64,000 nt of DNA from Piscicola geometra (taxonomy: Eukaryota; Annelida; Clitellata; Hirudinida; Piscicolidae): positions 685,397 through 749,396 of the forward strand of contig OX030960.1 in assembly GCA_943735955.1 (NCBI GenBank). The letters are read 5' to 3'. Made by a program: the position numbers and the translations under genes. Below are positions 10,384-21,625 of this stretch, piece after piece; within the stretch, counting starts at the first letter, position 1; each line of letters begins with the position of its first letter. A model generated the notes under the pieces. It had not been told where the DNA came from. It saw nothing but the letters and a program-made list of their open reading frames with translations, and did not search any database.

Positions 10384-10475
10384 AGGACGGCGATCTGCGG
10401 AAAATCTGGGGGGGGGGGGGTCCTCCCCAGGGTTGGAATCAAAGAACCGGTATCGGCCAATACAGTAAAAGCGAT
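10384..10475 (+). mobile_element. L2/CR1-like LINE fragment (internal piece)
   Basis: GGCGATCTGCGGAAAATCT, a poly-G run, and GGAATCAAAGAACCGGTATC match, in the opposite orientation, the segment at about 22310-22385 that adjoins the L2-like RT fragment at 21.6-22.4 kb. It is therefore a short insert from the same LINE family. No open frame remains. Confidence 0.6.
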
Positions 10476-10734
10476 ACTATTTAGTATTGTTTACTGTAGT
10501 GAAAATTATTTTTCTATCAACTATTAATATTTGTATCACCAAAAATTTTAAAAAAGTTTGATACTCAATAAAAATACTTTTCTATTGCCATTATGAGCGA
10601 TTTGAAGAAAAACAATAGCAATTTTAGTACCTTTTATTATTTGTCATCTATATAAATTCAATTACAACTAGCCATCAACCCATCAAATAAATTTTATAAC
10701 ATCTTGTTTTCCATTCATTTCTGAGTCAAATTAT

Positions 10735-10820
10735 GTAAAAAAATTACAAATAGATTTCAATTTGCCAAAGTTATAAATAAATATACATAGGGAAACTTTT
10801 TTTGGCCCACAGTGTATATT
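10735..10820 (-). mobile_element. solo mariner-like terminus
   Basis: The segment ends in TTTTTTTGGCCCACAGTGTA and is preceded by AATTTGCCAAAGTTATAAA. This closely matches the inverted terminal repeat of the mariner copy at 37.9-38.95 kb (TTTTTTTTTGGCTTACAGTG with TTTGCCGAAGTTAGACAAAT). Only one end is present, abutting the hAT relic. Confidence 0.65.
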
Positions 10821-11990
10821 TAGATAACATAAAATACCCTCTCTGCCCTCTTCCCACAGCTCGTTTACTCCAATTTTCAAAAAGACCCCTTCGTATGTCT
10901 GACTGACTAGCAAATTCTTCTGCTAGTCTTTTCAAATCCTTCCTGCCAAGTATATCCTGATGTGCATGACAAACGGCCTGTGAATTCAAGCGAGACTGTG
11001 TCATAGGTGCACGCAACCAAGTCTTAAGACGCCGCAAAGCACTAAAAGATCTTTCTGCAGTACATGACGTTATTGGACACACAAGCATCAGCCTGATCAA
11101 TCTTTCAACCTAAGGAAACAGATGTCTGACTTCCGTGATCATAGCTTGCATTATTTTTTGCGTTTGTGTTAAAGTTCATATTGGATTTAAACATAGTAAA
11201 CTGTGAACAAAAACCAGTTTCATTTAACTCACGATACTGCTTGCAAATATGATGGTTCACTTCACCAGTTAGCAACATTGTCTCCAGCTGCAAGTAGGAA
11301 CGCGAACCAGGAGAATCTAGATTTAACTTTTCTTTGAGTGGCATGATTGCAATGTCTATGACAGCGTAATATGCTGCTCGATAATGTTTCTCTGGTGTTG
11401 TTGCTACATAAGCTGGGCTCACCCCACAATACTTTTGGGACGGCTTTCGCACCCGAGGTACAGCAATCGGCTCGAAATCATATGCCAAAACCATACTGTT
11501 GACATCTCTGAAAATGGCGTTAAACTGCTCATCGGATCGTAGGCGACGCAGTTCTCGTACAACTGAATCAGTCGCTGCAACCATTCCACTGAACTTTGCG
11601 CTTGCTGACTGCAACTATTTGTTTAACTGTTTCAGAAGTGGAAACACCAAAACAACAAACACCAAACATTGAGGGCCAGTTCAGTAGTGCCCTGTTGAAA
11701 AAAGATCTCAAGCCTTTCAGCTGTTTCATCAGCAGTACCAATGGAAGCAAATGATTCCAAGCTAACAAGCACCACTTCATAATGGTCAAGCACAGAAGAC
11801 ACTGTAGAAACTCTGGTCAGTCATCTTGGAGGACAAAGAAGTTTTATACCATACTTTTTATTCAGTGGCTCATCAGGAAAGGCAATTATAAGATACACTA
11901 AAGCATCACTAAACTGCTTCTTGAACGATTGAAAAAGCACCTAACTCTTGAAAAAACTGAAGTGAATTGCTCACAAAGGGATTTGCGGCA
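10780..11990 (-). pseudogene. hAT-type transposase pseudogene (ZMYM/DUF4371-like)
   Basis: Minus-strand frames in three pieces. About 11990-11570 contains SKRKVQWNGCSD-type and ETVKQIVAVS-type residues. 11614-11105 (169 codons) contains PEKHYRAAYYAVIDIAIMPL, typical of the domain before the dimerisation region. 11100-10771 carries CTAERSFSALRRLKTWLRA, the hAT dimerisation motif, followed by RLAEEFASQSDIRRGLF. The pieces are separated by frameshifts and a stop around 11100-11105, so no functional transposase is encoded. It is better preserved than the copy at 0.15-0.66 kb and differs from it throughout. Confidence 0.75.
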
Positions 11991-12014
11991 GAACTGTTAA
12001 ATACAAAAAGGGGA

Positions 12015-12190
12015 AAAAAGTGGGGGGGGGGGGTCCCTATTAAGGTGGACCCCCCCACTAAAAAAAGTGGGGGGGGGGGTATGGGATAGTCGGGTAATAT
12101 GGGATAGTCGGGTAATATGGGATAGTCGGGTAATATGGAATAGTCGGGTAATATGGAATAGACAGGTAATATGGGATAGTTGGTTAATGA
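12015..12190. repeat. poly-G hairpin and 18-bp tandem repeat
   Basis: Two G11-13 runs at about 12023 and 12071 flank a segment containing a C8 run (GTGGACCCCCCCACT), able to pair with either run. The next 110 bp repeats TATGGGATAGTCGGGTAA (18 bp) about five to six times with decay to the right. Confidence 0.85.
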
Positions 12191-12589
12191 TAGAATAAAG
12201 CAAAAAAACAGTTGATTGCTGGCCTATCGCTCGCTTCAGGCCAGAAACTGTTTTGTGACTTTCAAAAGTTTTGACAGACATAATTTCAAAAATTTAAAAC
12301 TTAATGTTAACTAGTGTCTTAAAAACAAATTTTAATTTCAACGTAGAGTAAAAGAATTGTTTTTCTTTAAAAAAAAATTAACTTTTTTATTTTTATCAGC
12401 AAGTATGAATATTTTTTTCGTCTAGATAACATGTCGCCTAATATGAGACAAAAAATGTTGCATTTCAAAAATCATGCAATAATCTTCAAAAAATAATTAT
12501 ATATTGTAATTATAAAATTATCTCATTAAATTTGACTTATAATTAAATAATATTCTTAAATTTTTTCACCAAGTTTAAAAAGTGTCTTT

Positions 12590-12780
12590 GGTTATCTTTC
12601 TTTTCTTTCTTTCTTGATTACAGACTGAATTTTCTGCAGCTGCGTCATTGGCAACCCAGTCAATTCGACTGAGAACCAAAGCAGAAGCTAATGTTCTCAG
12701 TGAGTCCTTGGATCGTATTTGGTGTAAAGAAGCAAAGCAGGTTTGAGTCATCTTGTTGTTGTGTGTCGTCATGGTGATAC
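12590..12780 (-). mobile_element. L2/CR1-like LINE fragment
   Basis: Minus-strand peptide LRTLASALVLSRIDWVANDA is identical or nearly so to that of the longer fragment at 21.6-22.2 kb, and the DNA is nearly identical over about 165 bp (12615-12777). It encodes a piece near the C-terminal end of the RT region. The break points on both sides are sharp, so it is a partial copy. Confidence 0.75.
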
Positions 12781-12904
12781 TATGGAGTGCGTACTCGGAA
12801 GCATAGACATAGCAATATAAAAACAGCTGATGGCAATGTTTATTTATTTCTTGAATCAGCTGATTGTTGGTTTCTAACAATAACAAAAAGCGGCCATATT
12901 TATT

Positions 12905-13275
12905 TAGATTTCGGCAAACTATCCGAGGCGAGATATATCGTAAAATGAACAATAACTGAGGCTTCTTTTACTTCTTTTTTTACATTTAAAAAAAAAGTTA
13001 TATGATAGTTCACGATATATATTTCGGCAAACTATCTGAGGCGAGATATATCGTAAAATGAACAATAAATTAGGCTTCTTTACTTCTTTTACGAATAATT
13101 TTTTGTGTAATTAATAATAATTTTACTCAGTAATGTCAAATCTGGTATATATTTTGGCAAACTATCTGAGGCGAGATATATCGTAAAATGAACAATAAAT
13201 AAGGCTTCTTTACTTCTTTTATGAATAATTTTTTGAGTAATTAATAATAATTCTACTCAGTAATGTCAAATCTGT
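12905..13275 (+). repeat. three direct repeats of about 125 bp
   Basis: The phrase TTTCGGCAAACTATCTGAGG followed by CGAGATATATCGTAAAATGA occurs at about 12910, 13022 and 13151 (the third as TTTTGGCAAAC). Copies 2 and 3 share a further 90 bp ending TAATGTCAAATCTG. Each copy holds the short palindrome CGAGATATATCG. Function unknown. Confidence 0.85.
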
Positions 13276-13279
13276 TCAC

Positions 13280-14142
13280 ATTAAAATTATTCAAATTGTT
13301 ATTCCTATTTATATACATAAATAATTACCGAGTCCATCATAATCCCAAAAAATAGGTGAAACCACTTTATTGAACTAAAAAATATTATAAAAATTTAGAA
13401 ATATTATGCTAAATTGTTTAATAAAAAGTTTTAGCTTTATATTTTTGGTCAGAGCAATAAAAGTCATCAGCAAAATGTTTTACTAGTAATATTATAGAAG
13501 TCAAAAGATCTGCGTGGTTCTTAACTCTCTAAACTAAACTAATATGAAAAAAATCTTATTAATTTAAAGTATTTTCTTTTGCCTGTTAGCAACACCGTTT
13601 TATTACCATACAGCTATTTAAACATTGGAAATTTGTCTATTTCAATCGTTAAGATCATTTGCATAAATTATGAGTACACCTTCCAAAGTAAACCCTTTTC
13701 ACATCGCCCCTAGTCAGACAATTAATTTCTCAAACCACTTTAAAAACGCTGAATGTATTTTTTTAAATAACATTTTTCTCAAGATCAAGGAGGAGAAATG
13801 TGGATTCAATGCTTCAGTTGTTCCTTGTGGGCTCACCTTGATTGTGCCAGTGCCGAAAACAATACCCTATTTTTGGCATTTGCAAATAGACACTAATTTA
13901 TTTTCATCATTTATAATTAAATATAATAAAAATTTTAGGACGTTTTTTCTCTTTTATTCAGTATTATATTTTGGGTAAGCGTAGTTATAGTGATAGCTGC
14001 CTGAATCAGAACTATTCTTTTCTTACTCAAATACTCTTCCACCTACTCTTCTTTTTATATTTATGGATTTAAATTAATGAATTTTATTTTTAGAAAAAAT
14101 AAATGACTGATTTTCAAATTTTCGCAAACAGACATTCAGGAT
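13280..14142. other. AT-rich region with one unconvincing open frame
   Basis: The open frame at 13670-13978 has no motif and its last part is low-complexity. I see no RNA gene. The region ends at the target site of the large foldback element. Confidence 0.35.
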
Positions 14143-14151
14143 GCTTTTCTG
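14143..14151 (+). repeat. 9-bp target site duplication, left (GCTTTTCTG)
   Basis: GCTTTTCTG is repeated exactly at 20817-20825, immediately outside the terminal arms of the foldback element. Confidence 0.85.
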
Positions 14152-14499
14152 GGTAAACGGATAAAAGGTCCTCCGGATAAAAAGTCCTCGGATAAAAAGT
14201 CCTCGGATAAAAAGTCCTCCGGATAAAAAGTCCTCCGGATAAAAAGTCCTCCGGATAAAAAGTCCTCCGGATTAAAAGTTTTCCGGATTAAAAGTTTTCC
14301 GGATAAAAAGTCTTCAGGATAAAAATCTTCAAAAAATTACTTCTCAAGGAAAAATACGTGATTAATACGTGATCCTTGATACTTTAAGAATAAAATTTAA
14401 TACTTTTATCTAATGTTTGCTATGTTTTTTTCGTTCAATCTCGAAATAGCATTTGAATAAATTTGAATTGGTTGTGTTTGTTTCTTATTTTTAGCTTAT

Positions 14500-14926
14500 G
14501 TTAGATATATCAAATAGAAGACATGAAACTTTCAGAGTTTTATGAGAAATGTGGTTAGAGCTCCCAGGAGGAAAAGAATAATCGGGAATAAGAAGTGCTT
14601 TTTATATAATTTTAATAACTTCAATGAATTTAAATAATTGTTAGAAATATTTTTAATTAACAAATACTGAGGAGAGACTAATTAATAAATAAATATCAAA
14701 TAGAAGACATGAAACTTTCGGAGTTGTATGTCAAATGTGGTTAGAGCTCCAAGGAAGAAAAGAATAATCGGAAAGTAGAAGTGCTTTGATATAATTTTAT
14801 TAATTTTAATGAATGTGAAAAAAAAATTTAGAAACAATTTTAATTAACATATACAAAGAAGAGACTAATTAATTAAGAAATATCAAATAGAAGACATGAA
14901 TAATCTGGAGGAAAAAGTGCTAGGGC
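14500..14926 (+). repeat. direct repeats of about 190 bp inside the foldback
   Basis: ATATCAAATAGAAGACATGA starts copies at about 14508, 14695 and 14880. Later copies follow at about 16585 and 16930 after the inner foldback. Each copy carries a GGAGGAAGAAGTGC-like word. Copies to the right also carry GTGCAAAGCTTGCAAGC, ending at about 17025. They form the internal body of the outer element. Confidence 0.8.
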
Positions 14927-14935
14927 TTCAGATTG
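14927..14935 (+). repeat. 9-bp target site duplication of the inner foldback (TTCAGATTG)
   Basis: TTCAGATTG recurs at 16478-16486 exactly outside the inner element. One more base (a preceding C) also matches, so the duplication is 9 or 10 bp. Confidence 0.85.
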
Positions 14936-16477
14936 GGGAACGGACAAAAAGCCTCTCGGAGAAAAAGCCTTCGGATAAAATACCTTCTACAAAAAGCCTC
15001 CCGGAGAAAAAACCTCCTGGAGAAAAAGCCTTTCGGAGAAAAAGTCTCCTTGTTAATATTTTAGTATAAATAAAACGGACTTTTAATATAAAAGCGGATT
15101 TTTTATAGATTCTTTTCACAATTTTAAATAAATAAAACGGACTTTTTATATAAAAAAAGGATTTTTATAGATTCGTTTCACTATTTTGAATAAATAAAAC
15201 GGACTATATTTTTTAAAAATACATACCTAAAACGATTTATCAAATACAATTCAAATTATTGGTAAACGGATAAAAAGTCTTCAGGATGAAAAGTCTGCGA
15301 GATGAAAAGTCTTCAGGATAAAAAGTCTTCAGGATAAAAAGTCTTCAGGATAAAAAGTCTTTAGGATAAATAGTCTTCAGAATAAAATGTCTTCAGGATA
15401 AAAAGTCTTCAGGATAAAAATTCTTCAGGATAAAAAGTCTTCAGGATAAAAAGTCTTCAGGATAAAAAGTCTTCAGAAAAAAAATCTTCAAAAATTAATT
15501 TTCAAGGAAAAATAATCACGATCGAGAACCAGCAGAAAACGTAATGATTAAAGTGAGAAATCAACAAAAACCGAATCAAATTTATTCAAATGCTATTTCC
15601 AGATTGAAAAAAAAAAGTGAGCAAACATTAGATGAAAGTATGAAATTTCAATCTTTTAGTTTTAAGGATCACGTATTCTTTCTTAAACATTATTTCCTTA
15701 TGGTTAAAGTGACGAAACAACAACAGCCAAGTCAAATTTATTCAAATGCCATTTCGAAATTGAACGAAAAACGTATAACAAAAATTAGATAAAAGTATCA
15801 CATTTTATTCTTTAAGTTTCAAGGATAACGTATTAATCACGTATTTTTTCTTAAAATTTGAATTATTAAAAAAAAATTTATACAAAGTTTTTATCCTAAA
15901 AACTTTTTATTCTGAAGACTTTTTATCCTGAAAAATTTTAATCCTGAAGACTTTTTATCCTGAAGAATTTTTATCCTAAAGACTTTTTATCCTGAAGACT
16001 TTTTATCCTGAAGACTTTTCATCCTGAAAACTTTTTATCCTGAAGACTTTTTATCCTGAAGACTTTTATCCTGAAGACTTTTTATCCGTTAACAAATAAT
16101 TTTTATTGTATTTGATAAATTAAAGTTCGTTTTAATTATGTATTTTTTAAAAATATAGTCCGTTTTATTCATTTAAAATTGTGAAACAAATCTATTAAAA
16201 AAATAAAGTCCGTTATAGTTATAATTATAGTTCGTTTTAATTATGTAATTTTAAAAAAATATAGTTTGTTTTATTTATTTAAAATTGTGATTCGAATTTA
16301 TTTTTAAAAAATCCGTTTTTTATACAAAAAGTCCGTTTTATTTATACTAAAATATTAACAAGGAGGCTTTTTCTCCAAGAGACTTTTTCTCCAGGAGGTT
16401 TTTTTTCCGGGAGGCTTTTTGTAGAAGGTGTTTTATCCGAAGGCTTTTTCTCCGAGAGGCTTTTTATCCTACATCCC
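14936..16477. mobile_element. Inner foldback element nested in the outer one
   Basis: The left arm is 14936 to about 15500 and the right arm about 15880-16477, inverted. Each arm has three zones: an outer block of CTCCGGAGAAAAAGCC-like units, a spacer with repeated AATAAAACGGACTTTTTA words, and an inner block of about 14 units of CTTCAGGATAAAAAGT. The loop (15500-15880) holds two direct copies of a 150-bp sequence (GATTAAAGTGAGAAATCAAC and relatives) that also occurs twice beside the right arm of the outer element at 20222-20590. Both elements therefore belong to one family. There is no transposase frame. Confidence 0.85.
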
Positions 16478-17109
16478 TTCAGATTGAGCACTAGTGCAAA
16501 GCTTGCAAGCTCCCACTGGAGGAAGAAGTGCTTTTTATATAAGACTAATTAATTATTTTAAATACTTTTTAGCAAGTGTAGGAAATATCACATAGAAAAC
16601 ATATATAATCTGGAGGAAGAAGTGCTAGGGTGTTAGATTGAGCTCCAGTGCAAAGCTTGCAAGCACCCACTGGAGGAAGAAGTGCATTTTACATAATTTT
16701 ATTAACTTTTAATATTTTTTTATTAACTTTTTATATTATTTTAGTATTTTTTTTTCATTATTTTATTAAGTTTTTATATTATTTAATAAACTTTTTATAA
16801 AATTTAATTAACTTTCATGTCATTTTATTAATTTTAATGAATGTAAAATAATGTTTATAAAAAATTATAATTATCAAATACTAAGAAAAGAATAATTAAT
16901 TATTTTAAATATTTTGTAGCCAACTTAGGAAATATCAAATAGAAGACATAATAATCCAGAGGAAGAAGTGCTAGAACCTCAGATTGAGCACCAGTGCAAA
17001 TCTTGCAAGCACCCACTGGCTACCTAATTCACCAGACAGATGAGCTCTGCAGTTGAAGGACATACTGTCTTCTGAACGACTCTTCTAAATATGAAATTAA
17101 TTGAAATAG

Positions 17110-19491
17110 TTATTCAACACCTATCAGACCACCCATCAGGCCAAGAACCAGGAGTTCATAGATCGGCTGGGGGAGCTGCAACACTGCGACCAAGAGCCTA
17201 ACGCGGAAGTCAGATGGAACTCGCTCCGGAATACCATCTTCAGAACTGCTTTACTCACGTATGGTAAAAAGGAACACAAGAACACCGATTGGTTCGAAAC
17301 GAATGCGGCAGATCTTGAGCCTGTTATTGACGCCAAGAGAAAGGCACTGATTGATTACAAACGCGACCCGAGTCAGTCCACCTTCGAAGTGTTGAAAGCT
17401 GCCCGAAGAAAAGCCCAGCAGACGGCTCGACGCTTCGCAAATGACTATTGGCTTCAACTGGCGAATAGCATCCAACAAGCGTCAGACGCTGGCAACGTAA
17501 GGAGCATGTATGAAGGCATCAAAAAAGCAACAGGCAAGTCAGCAAAGAAGACTGCACCCTTAAAGTCCAAATCAGGAGAGACCATCACAGACAAAGACAA
17601 GCAAATGGCAAGGTGGGTCGAACACTATCTGGAACTATATTCCAAAGAAAACTCTGTGACTCAGATAGCACTGGACGCTATTGAAGACTTGCCAATCTTG
17701 GAAGAGCTGGATGTCGAGCCGACCATGGACGAACTCAGCAAAGCTATTGATGCCTTAAAGAGTGGAAAAGCACCAGGAGACGATGGCATCCCACCAGAAA
17801 TAATCAAATGTGGTAAACCGTCTCTACTAGAACCACTTCACAAGCTCCTTTGCCTATGTTGGAGAGAAGGTAGAGTTCCACAGGACATGCGCAATGCCAA
17901 GATTGTCACCCTGTATAAGAACAAGGGCGACCGCAGCGACTGCAACAACTACAGGGGCATCTCACTGCTTAGCGTCGTGGGTAAAGCTTTCGCACGCGTT
18001 GTCCTCAACCGTCTCCAAGTCCTAGCAAGTCGCGTGTATCCTGAATCGCAATGCGGCTTCAGATCAGGAAGATCCACAGTCGACATGATCTTCTCCGTGC
18101 GTCAGCTCCAGGAAAAGTGCAGAGAACAGCGGATGCCGCTGTATATCGCCTTTATCGACCTAACTAAGGCATTCGACCTTGTAAGCAGAAACGGCCTATT
18201 TCGGCTGCTCAAGAAGATCGGCTGTCCACCTCGGCTGCTCAACATTACAACTTCTTATCACGAAAACACGCAATGTGTGATCAGCTACGATGGGGAGACC
18301 TCAGAACCCTTCACAATCAAGAGTGGGGTCAAACAGGGTTGTGTGCTAGCGCCTACCTTATTCGGTATCTTCTTCTCGATGCTGTTGAACTTTGCATTTA
18401 AAGAGTCTGCCGAAGGTGTCCATTTACACACCAGAAGTGACGGGAAACTGCTGAACATGGCACGCCTAAGAGCAAAGACAAAAATTCGCACTGTCCTCAT
18501 CAGAGACATGCTGTTCGCTGATGATGCGGCCCTGGTGTCACACACGGAGGAACACCTTCAGCAGCTGATGAATCGCTTCGCTCAGGCTTGCAGGGAATTC
18601 GGTCTGACCATCAGTATCAAGAAAACCAACATCATGGGTCAAGACATCCCTGCTCCACCCTCAATCACAATCGACAACCAGGTGCTGGAGGCCACTGACA
18701 AGTTCACATACTTGGGTTCCGTCATTACTAGCAGCCTATCCCTCGACATCGAGATTGATAAGAGGCTCGCCAAAGCAGCCAGCGTCATGGCCAGATTGAG
18801 CAAACGTGTATTGACCAACAACCAACTGACACGAAACACCAAGCTCAAAGTGTACCAGGCATGCGTTCTCAGCACTCTGTTGTATGGCAGCGAAACCTGG
18901 ACCACCTATGCCAGGCAAGAAGATCGTCTCGAAAGCTTTCATCTTCGCTGTCTCCGACGCATCCTTGGCATAACATGGCAAGAAAAAGTCACCAACACAG
19001 CCGTACTCAATCAAGCCAACTCACTCAGCATACACCTCCTTCTATGCCAAAGACGTCTACGCTGGCTGGGTCACGTGCGTCGAATGGAAGAAGGCCGCAT
19101 ACCCAAGGACATCCTCTATGGCGAGCTGGCTACAGGACAACGTCCAGTTGGTCGCCCGCAACTACGCTTCAAAGACGTCTGCAAACGCGACCTCAGACTT
19201 ACGGGTATCGACCCTGGCAGATGGGAAGAGCTAGCCGATGACCGGAGGGGCTGGCGCCAGACTGTCCACAAAGGCATCAAAAAGGGCGAGGAAGAACGCA
19301 GGCAACATCTAGAATCCCGAAGGCAAAGAAGAAAAATGAGGCAGCAGAATCAGGCTATCGATCCTCCATCCAACTTCACCTGCAGCCGCTGCAGCAGAGA
19401 CTGTCGATCCAGGATCGGTCTGCTGAGCCACTCTAGAAGCTGCCGTCAAACAACACATCAGAGCGCTATCATCATCTCACGAGATGGATGA
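17110..19491 (+). mobile_element. 5'-truncated non-LTR retrotransposon, intact RT frame
   Basis: An open frame from 17110 (first ATG at 17389, 700 codons from there) to a stop at 19489-19491. It encodes a reverse transcriptase of the group with GKAPGDDGIPPEIIK, NNYRGISLLSVVGKAFARV, FIDLTKAFDLVS, SGVKQGCVLAPTLF and the catalytic LFADDAALV (Asp378, Asp379 counted from 17389). The C-terminal part FHLRCLRRILGI / RRLRWLGHVRRM is typical of these LINEs. It ends with a Cys/His zinc-finger-like motif near residues 665-685 (C-x2-C...H-x3-C). The endonuclease domain present in the related copy at 42.8 kb is missing, the usual 5' truncation. No frameshift is visible, so insertion is probably recent. Nucleotide divergence from the 42.8 kb copy is large; they are different families of one clade, probably RTE/BovB-related. 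Confidence 0.9.
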
Positions 19492-19494
19492 ATG

Positions 19495-20220
19495 CCAACA
19501 ATCATATTCAATTAATTTATTTAAACAGTAATTTTTATTTATTATTTTGGTTAAATCAGTCATTCAGTCAGTCAGTCAGTCTATAGGACTATAAGCTGGA
19601 GTCTTGAACACCATTGGGTGCTTCAGTTTCTGTTTTTGCTACATCTAGAACAGACTGTTTTAACTCATTTTATTAAGGTTAATAATAGTTTAAAGCCTTT
19701 AGTATTTATATTATTATTTTATAAAACTATAAAAATAATATTTTTAGTTGAATAATATATAGTATTTATTTTTTAATTTATAAAAATAATATTTTACATT
19801 TATAAAATTTTGAATATATCAGTCAGTCAGACTATAGGCTATGTTCTTAAACACTATTGGGGCACCAGAGTAAGACCTCCAACCAGTTTCCTCCATTCCT
19901 TTTGATTTTCTGATAGTCTCAAACAGTCCTTGAGCTCAAACCTTATCCACTCCACTATATTGTTCTACTATCTTTCTTTTGTCTGCTTCTTTTTGTCTTC
20001 CCTGGTCAGTGATTTGAAGATAATTACAACACCACCATATATAATGTTGTGATGCTGACGATGCTGTATTGGTAAAGACAATGATTCTGTGGCAATGATT
20101 ATCATGGTGATGTGGGTGAGGTGAAGGGTGATTGAATTATTTTTTAAAGTTGGTTGTTTTTTAAATATTTTCTAAATAAAACAATAAACATGTGTTTTAT
20201 TTTATTTAATATTTAATACT
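19495..20220 (+). other. LINE 3' flank and internal foldback sequence
   Basis: AT-rich DNA with (CAGT)n near 19560-19580 and again (shorter) near 19822. The segment 19830-19945 (CACTATTGGGGCACCAGAGT and the following CTCC-rich part) resembles a LINE 3' UTR. No gene recognised. Confidence 0.4.
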
Positions 20221-20221
20221 C

Positions 20222-20590
20222 ATCAAGAACCAGCAGAAAACTTAATGATTAAAGTGAGGAATCAACAACAACCAAGTCAAATTTATTCTAATCTTATTTC
20301 CAGATTAAAAGAAAAAATAGAGCAAACATTAGATTAAAGTTTTAAATTTCAATCTTTTAGTTTTAAGGATCACGTATTCTTTTTTAAAGATTATTTCATT
20401 AAAGACTTTTTATAATCACGATCAAGAACCAGCAAACAATTTTATAGTTAAAGTGACGAAACAACAGCCAAGTCAAATTTATTCAAATGCTATTTCGAGA
20501 TTGAACGAAAAAAATATAGCAAACATTAGATAAAAGTATTAAATTTTATTCTTAAAGTTTCAAGGATCACGTATTAATCACGTATTTTTC
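20222..20590 (+). repeat. two direct copies of the foldback loop sequence
   Basis: GAACCAGCAGAAAACTTAAT starts copy 1 (about 20225) and GAACCAGCAAACAATTTTAT starts copy 2 (about 20424). Each continues to AAGGATCACGTATT. The same sequence pair lies in the loop of the inner foldback at 15515-15840. Confidence 0.85.
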
Positions 20591-20825
20591 CTTGAAAAGA
20601 AATTTTTTGAAGATTTTTATCCTGAAGACTTTTTATCCGAAAATGTTTAACCGGAGGACTTTTTATCCGGAGGACTTTTTATCCGGAGGACCTTTTATCC
20701 GGAGGACTTTTTATCCGGAGGACTTTTTATCCGGAGGACTTTTTATCCGAGGACTTTTTATCCGAGGACTTTTTATCCGAGGACTTTTTATCCGGAGGAC
20801 TTTTTATCCTAGAACCGCTTTTCTG

Positions 20826-21625
20826 ACAGATCGGTTCACTTTTTGCAAGCAGACAGATTTACATTTTTATAAAAAAATCATTCATATTGTGCTACTTATT
20901 TTGCATGGGCGATATTCATAGGGGGATTCTGAGGTCCACCTTAATATCAACCCTTTCAATTTTTTAGATGAACTTCAAAAAGCTTCGAACATTAACTAAA
21001 GTTTTGGTTAAATCAAACTACAAGTTTCATATCACATGTCTGCCAAAATGAAATGCTGAGGCTTTTAGCTCATTCTATCGTTCAATCATGCCAGTTTGGT
21101 GTTGTGGTTGACGGCACATAAGACTGCAATGGGTTAGAAATGAAATCGATATGAATTCGTTTTGTTTATGAAGCTCTAATTTAGAGTCTAAATGTTAACA
21201 CAATACAATACAATACAACGACCAGTGTTATTAACGGGGCGTAAACCCGGACGGGCTTCAAGACCACTCAGTTATGGAAAATTGGATAATAAGATAATTA
21301 TATTAATAATGATAGATGAATAAATGGAAGTATAGGTAAAGTAAATTATTGATATTTAACAATATAATCATTTTTATATTTTTCAGATATATTTTTTAAT
21401 AGAAAAAATAAATTTTTTTAAAGAATGAAACTAAAATAATAATAACAATAAACTTAAAATAAAATTATATATCTATATTATATTATTATTATGATTTATT
21501 TTACAATTATTATTGATTATATATATATATATTATTTATTTTAAAATTATTATTGACCATTAGTATAAAAAATAGAATGAAATTGGGAAGTAGGAAATTG
21601 ATGAATGGAGCGGTAAATTTGTGAG
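20826..21625. other. AT-rich intergenic DNA with a SINE-tail fragment
   Basis: At 21200-21266, (AATAC)n is followed by AACGACCAGTGTTATTAACG and AAACCCGGACGGGCTTC. This is the reverse-oriented 3' end of a SINE related to family B (compare 32288-32355). The remainder, including (TA)n at 21520, holds nothing recognisable. Confidence 0.5.

Larger units (their letters stand above)
14152..20816. mobile_element. Outer foldback element (6.7 kb) with tandem-repeat arms
   Basis: The left arm (14152-14495) starts GGTAAACGGATAAAAGG and contains about ten units of the 16-mer CCGGATAAAAAGTCCT, then a unique part (ACGTGATTAATACGTGATCC, TGCTATGTTTTTTTCG). The right arm (about 20455-20816) is its reverse complement, with the same order, and ends ATCCTAGAACC. 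A perfect 9-bp duplication flanks the element. Terminal repeats built of short tandem units plus a 9-bp duplication are the hallmark of foldback elements, as in Drosophila FB. The middle holds an inserted second foldback, direct repeats of about 190 bp and a truncated LINE. No transposase of its own was seen, so it is probably non-autonomous. Confidence 0.85.

Noticed and set aside
13670..13978. 102-codon open frame as a small gene
   Set aside because: No motif, AT-rich low-complexity end, no splice or polyadenylation support.
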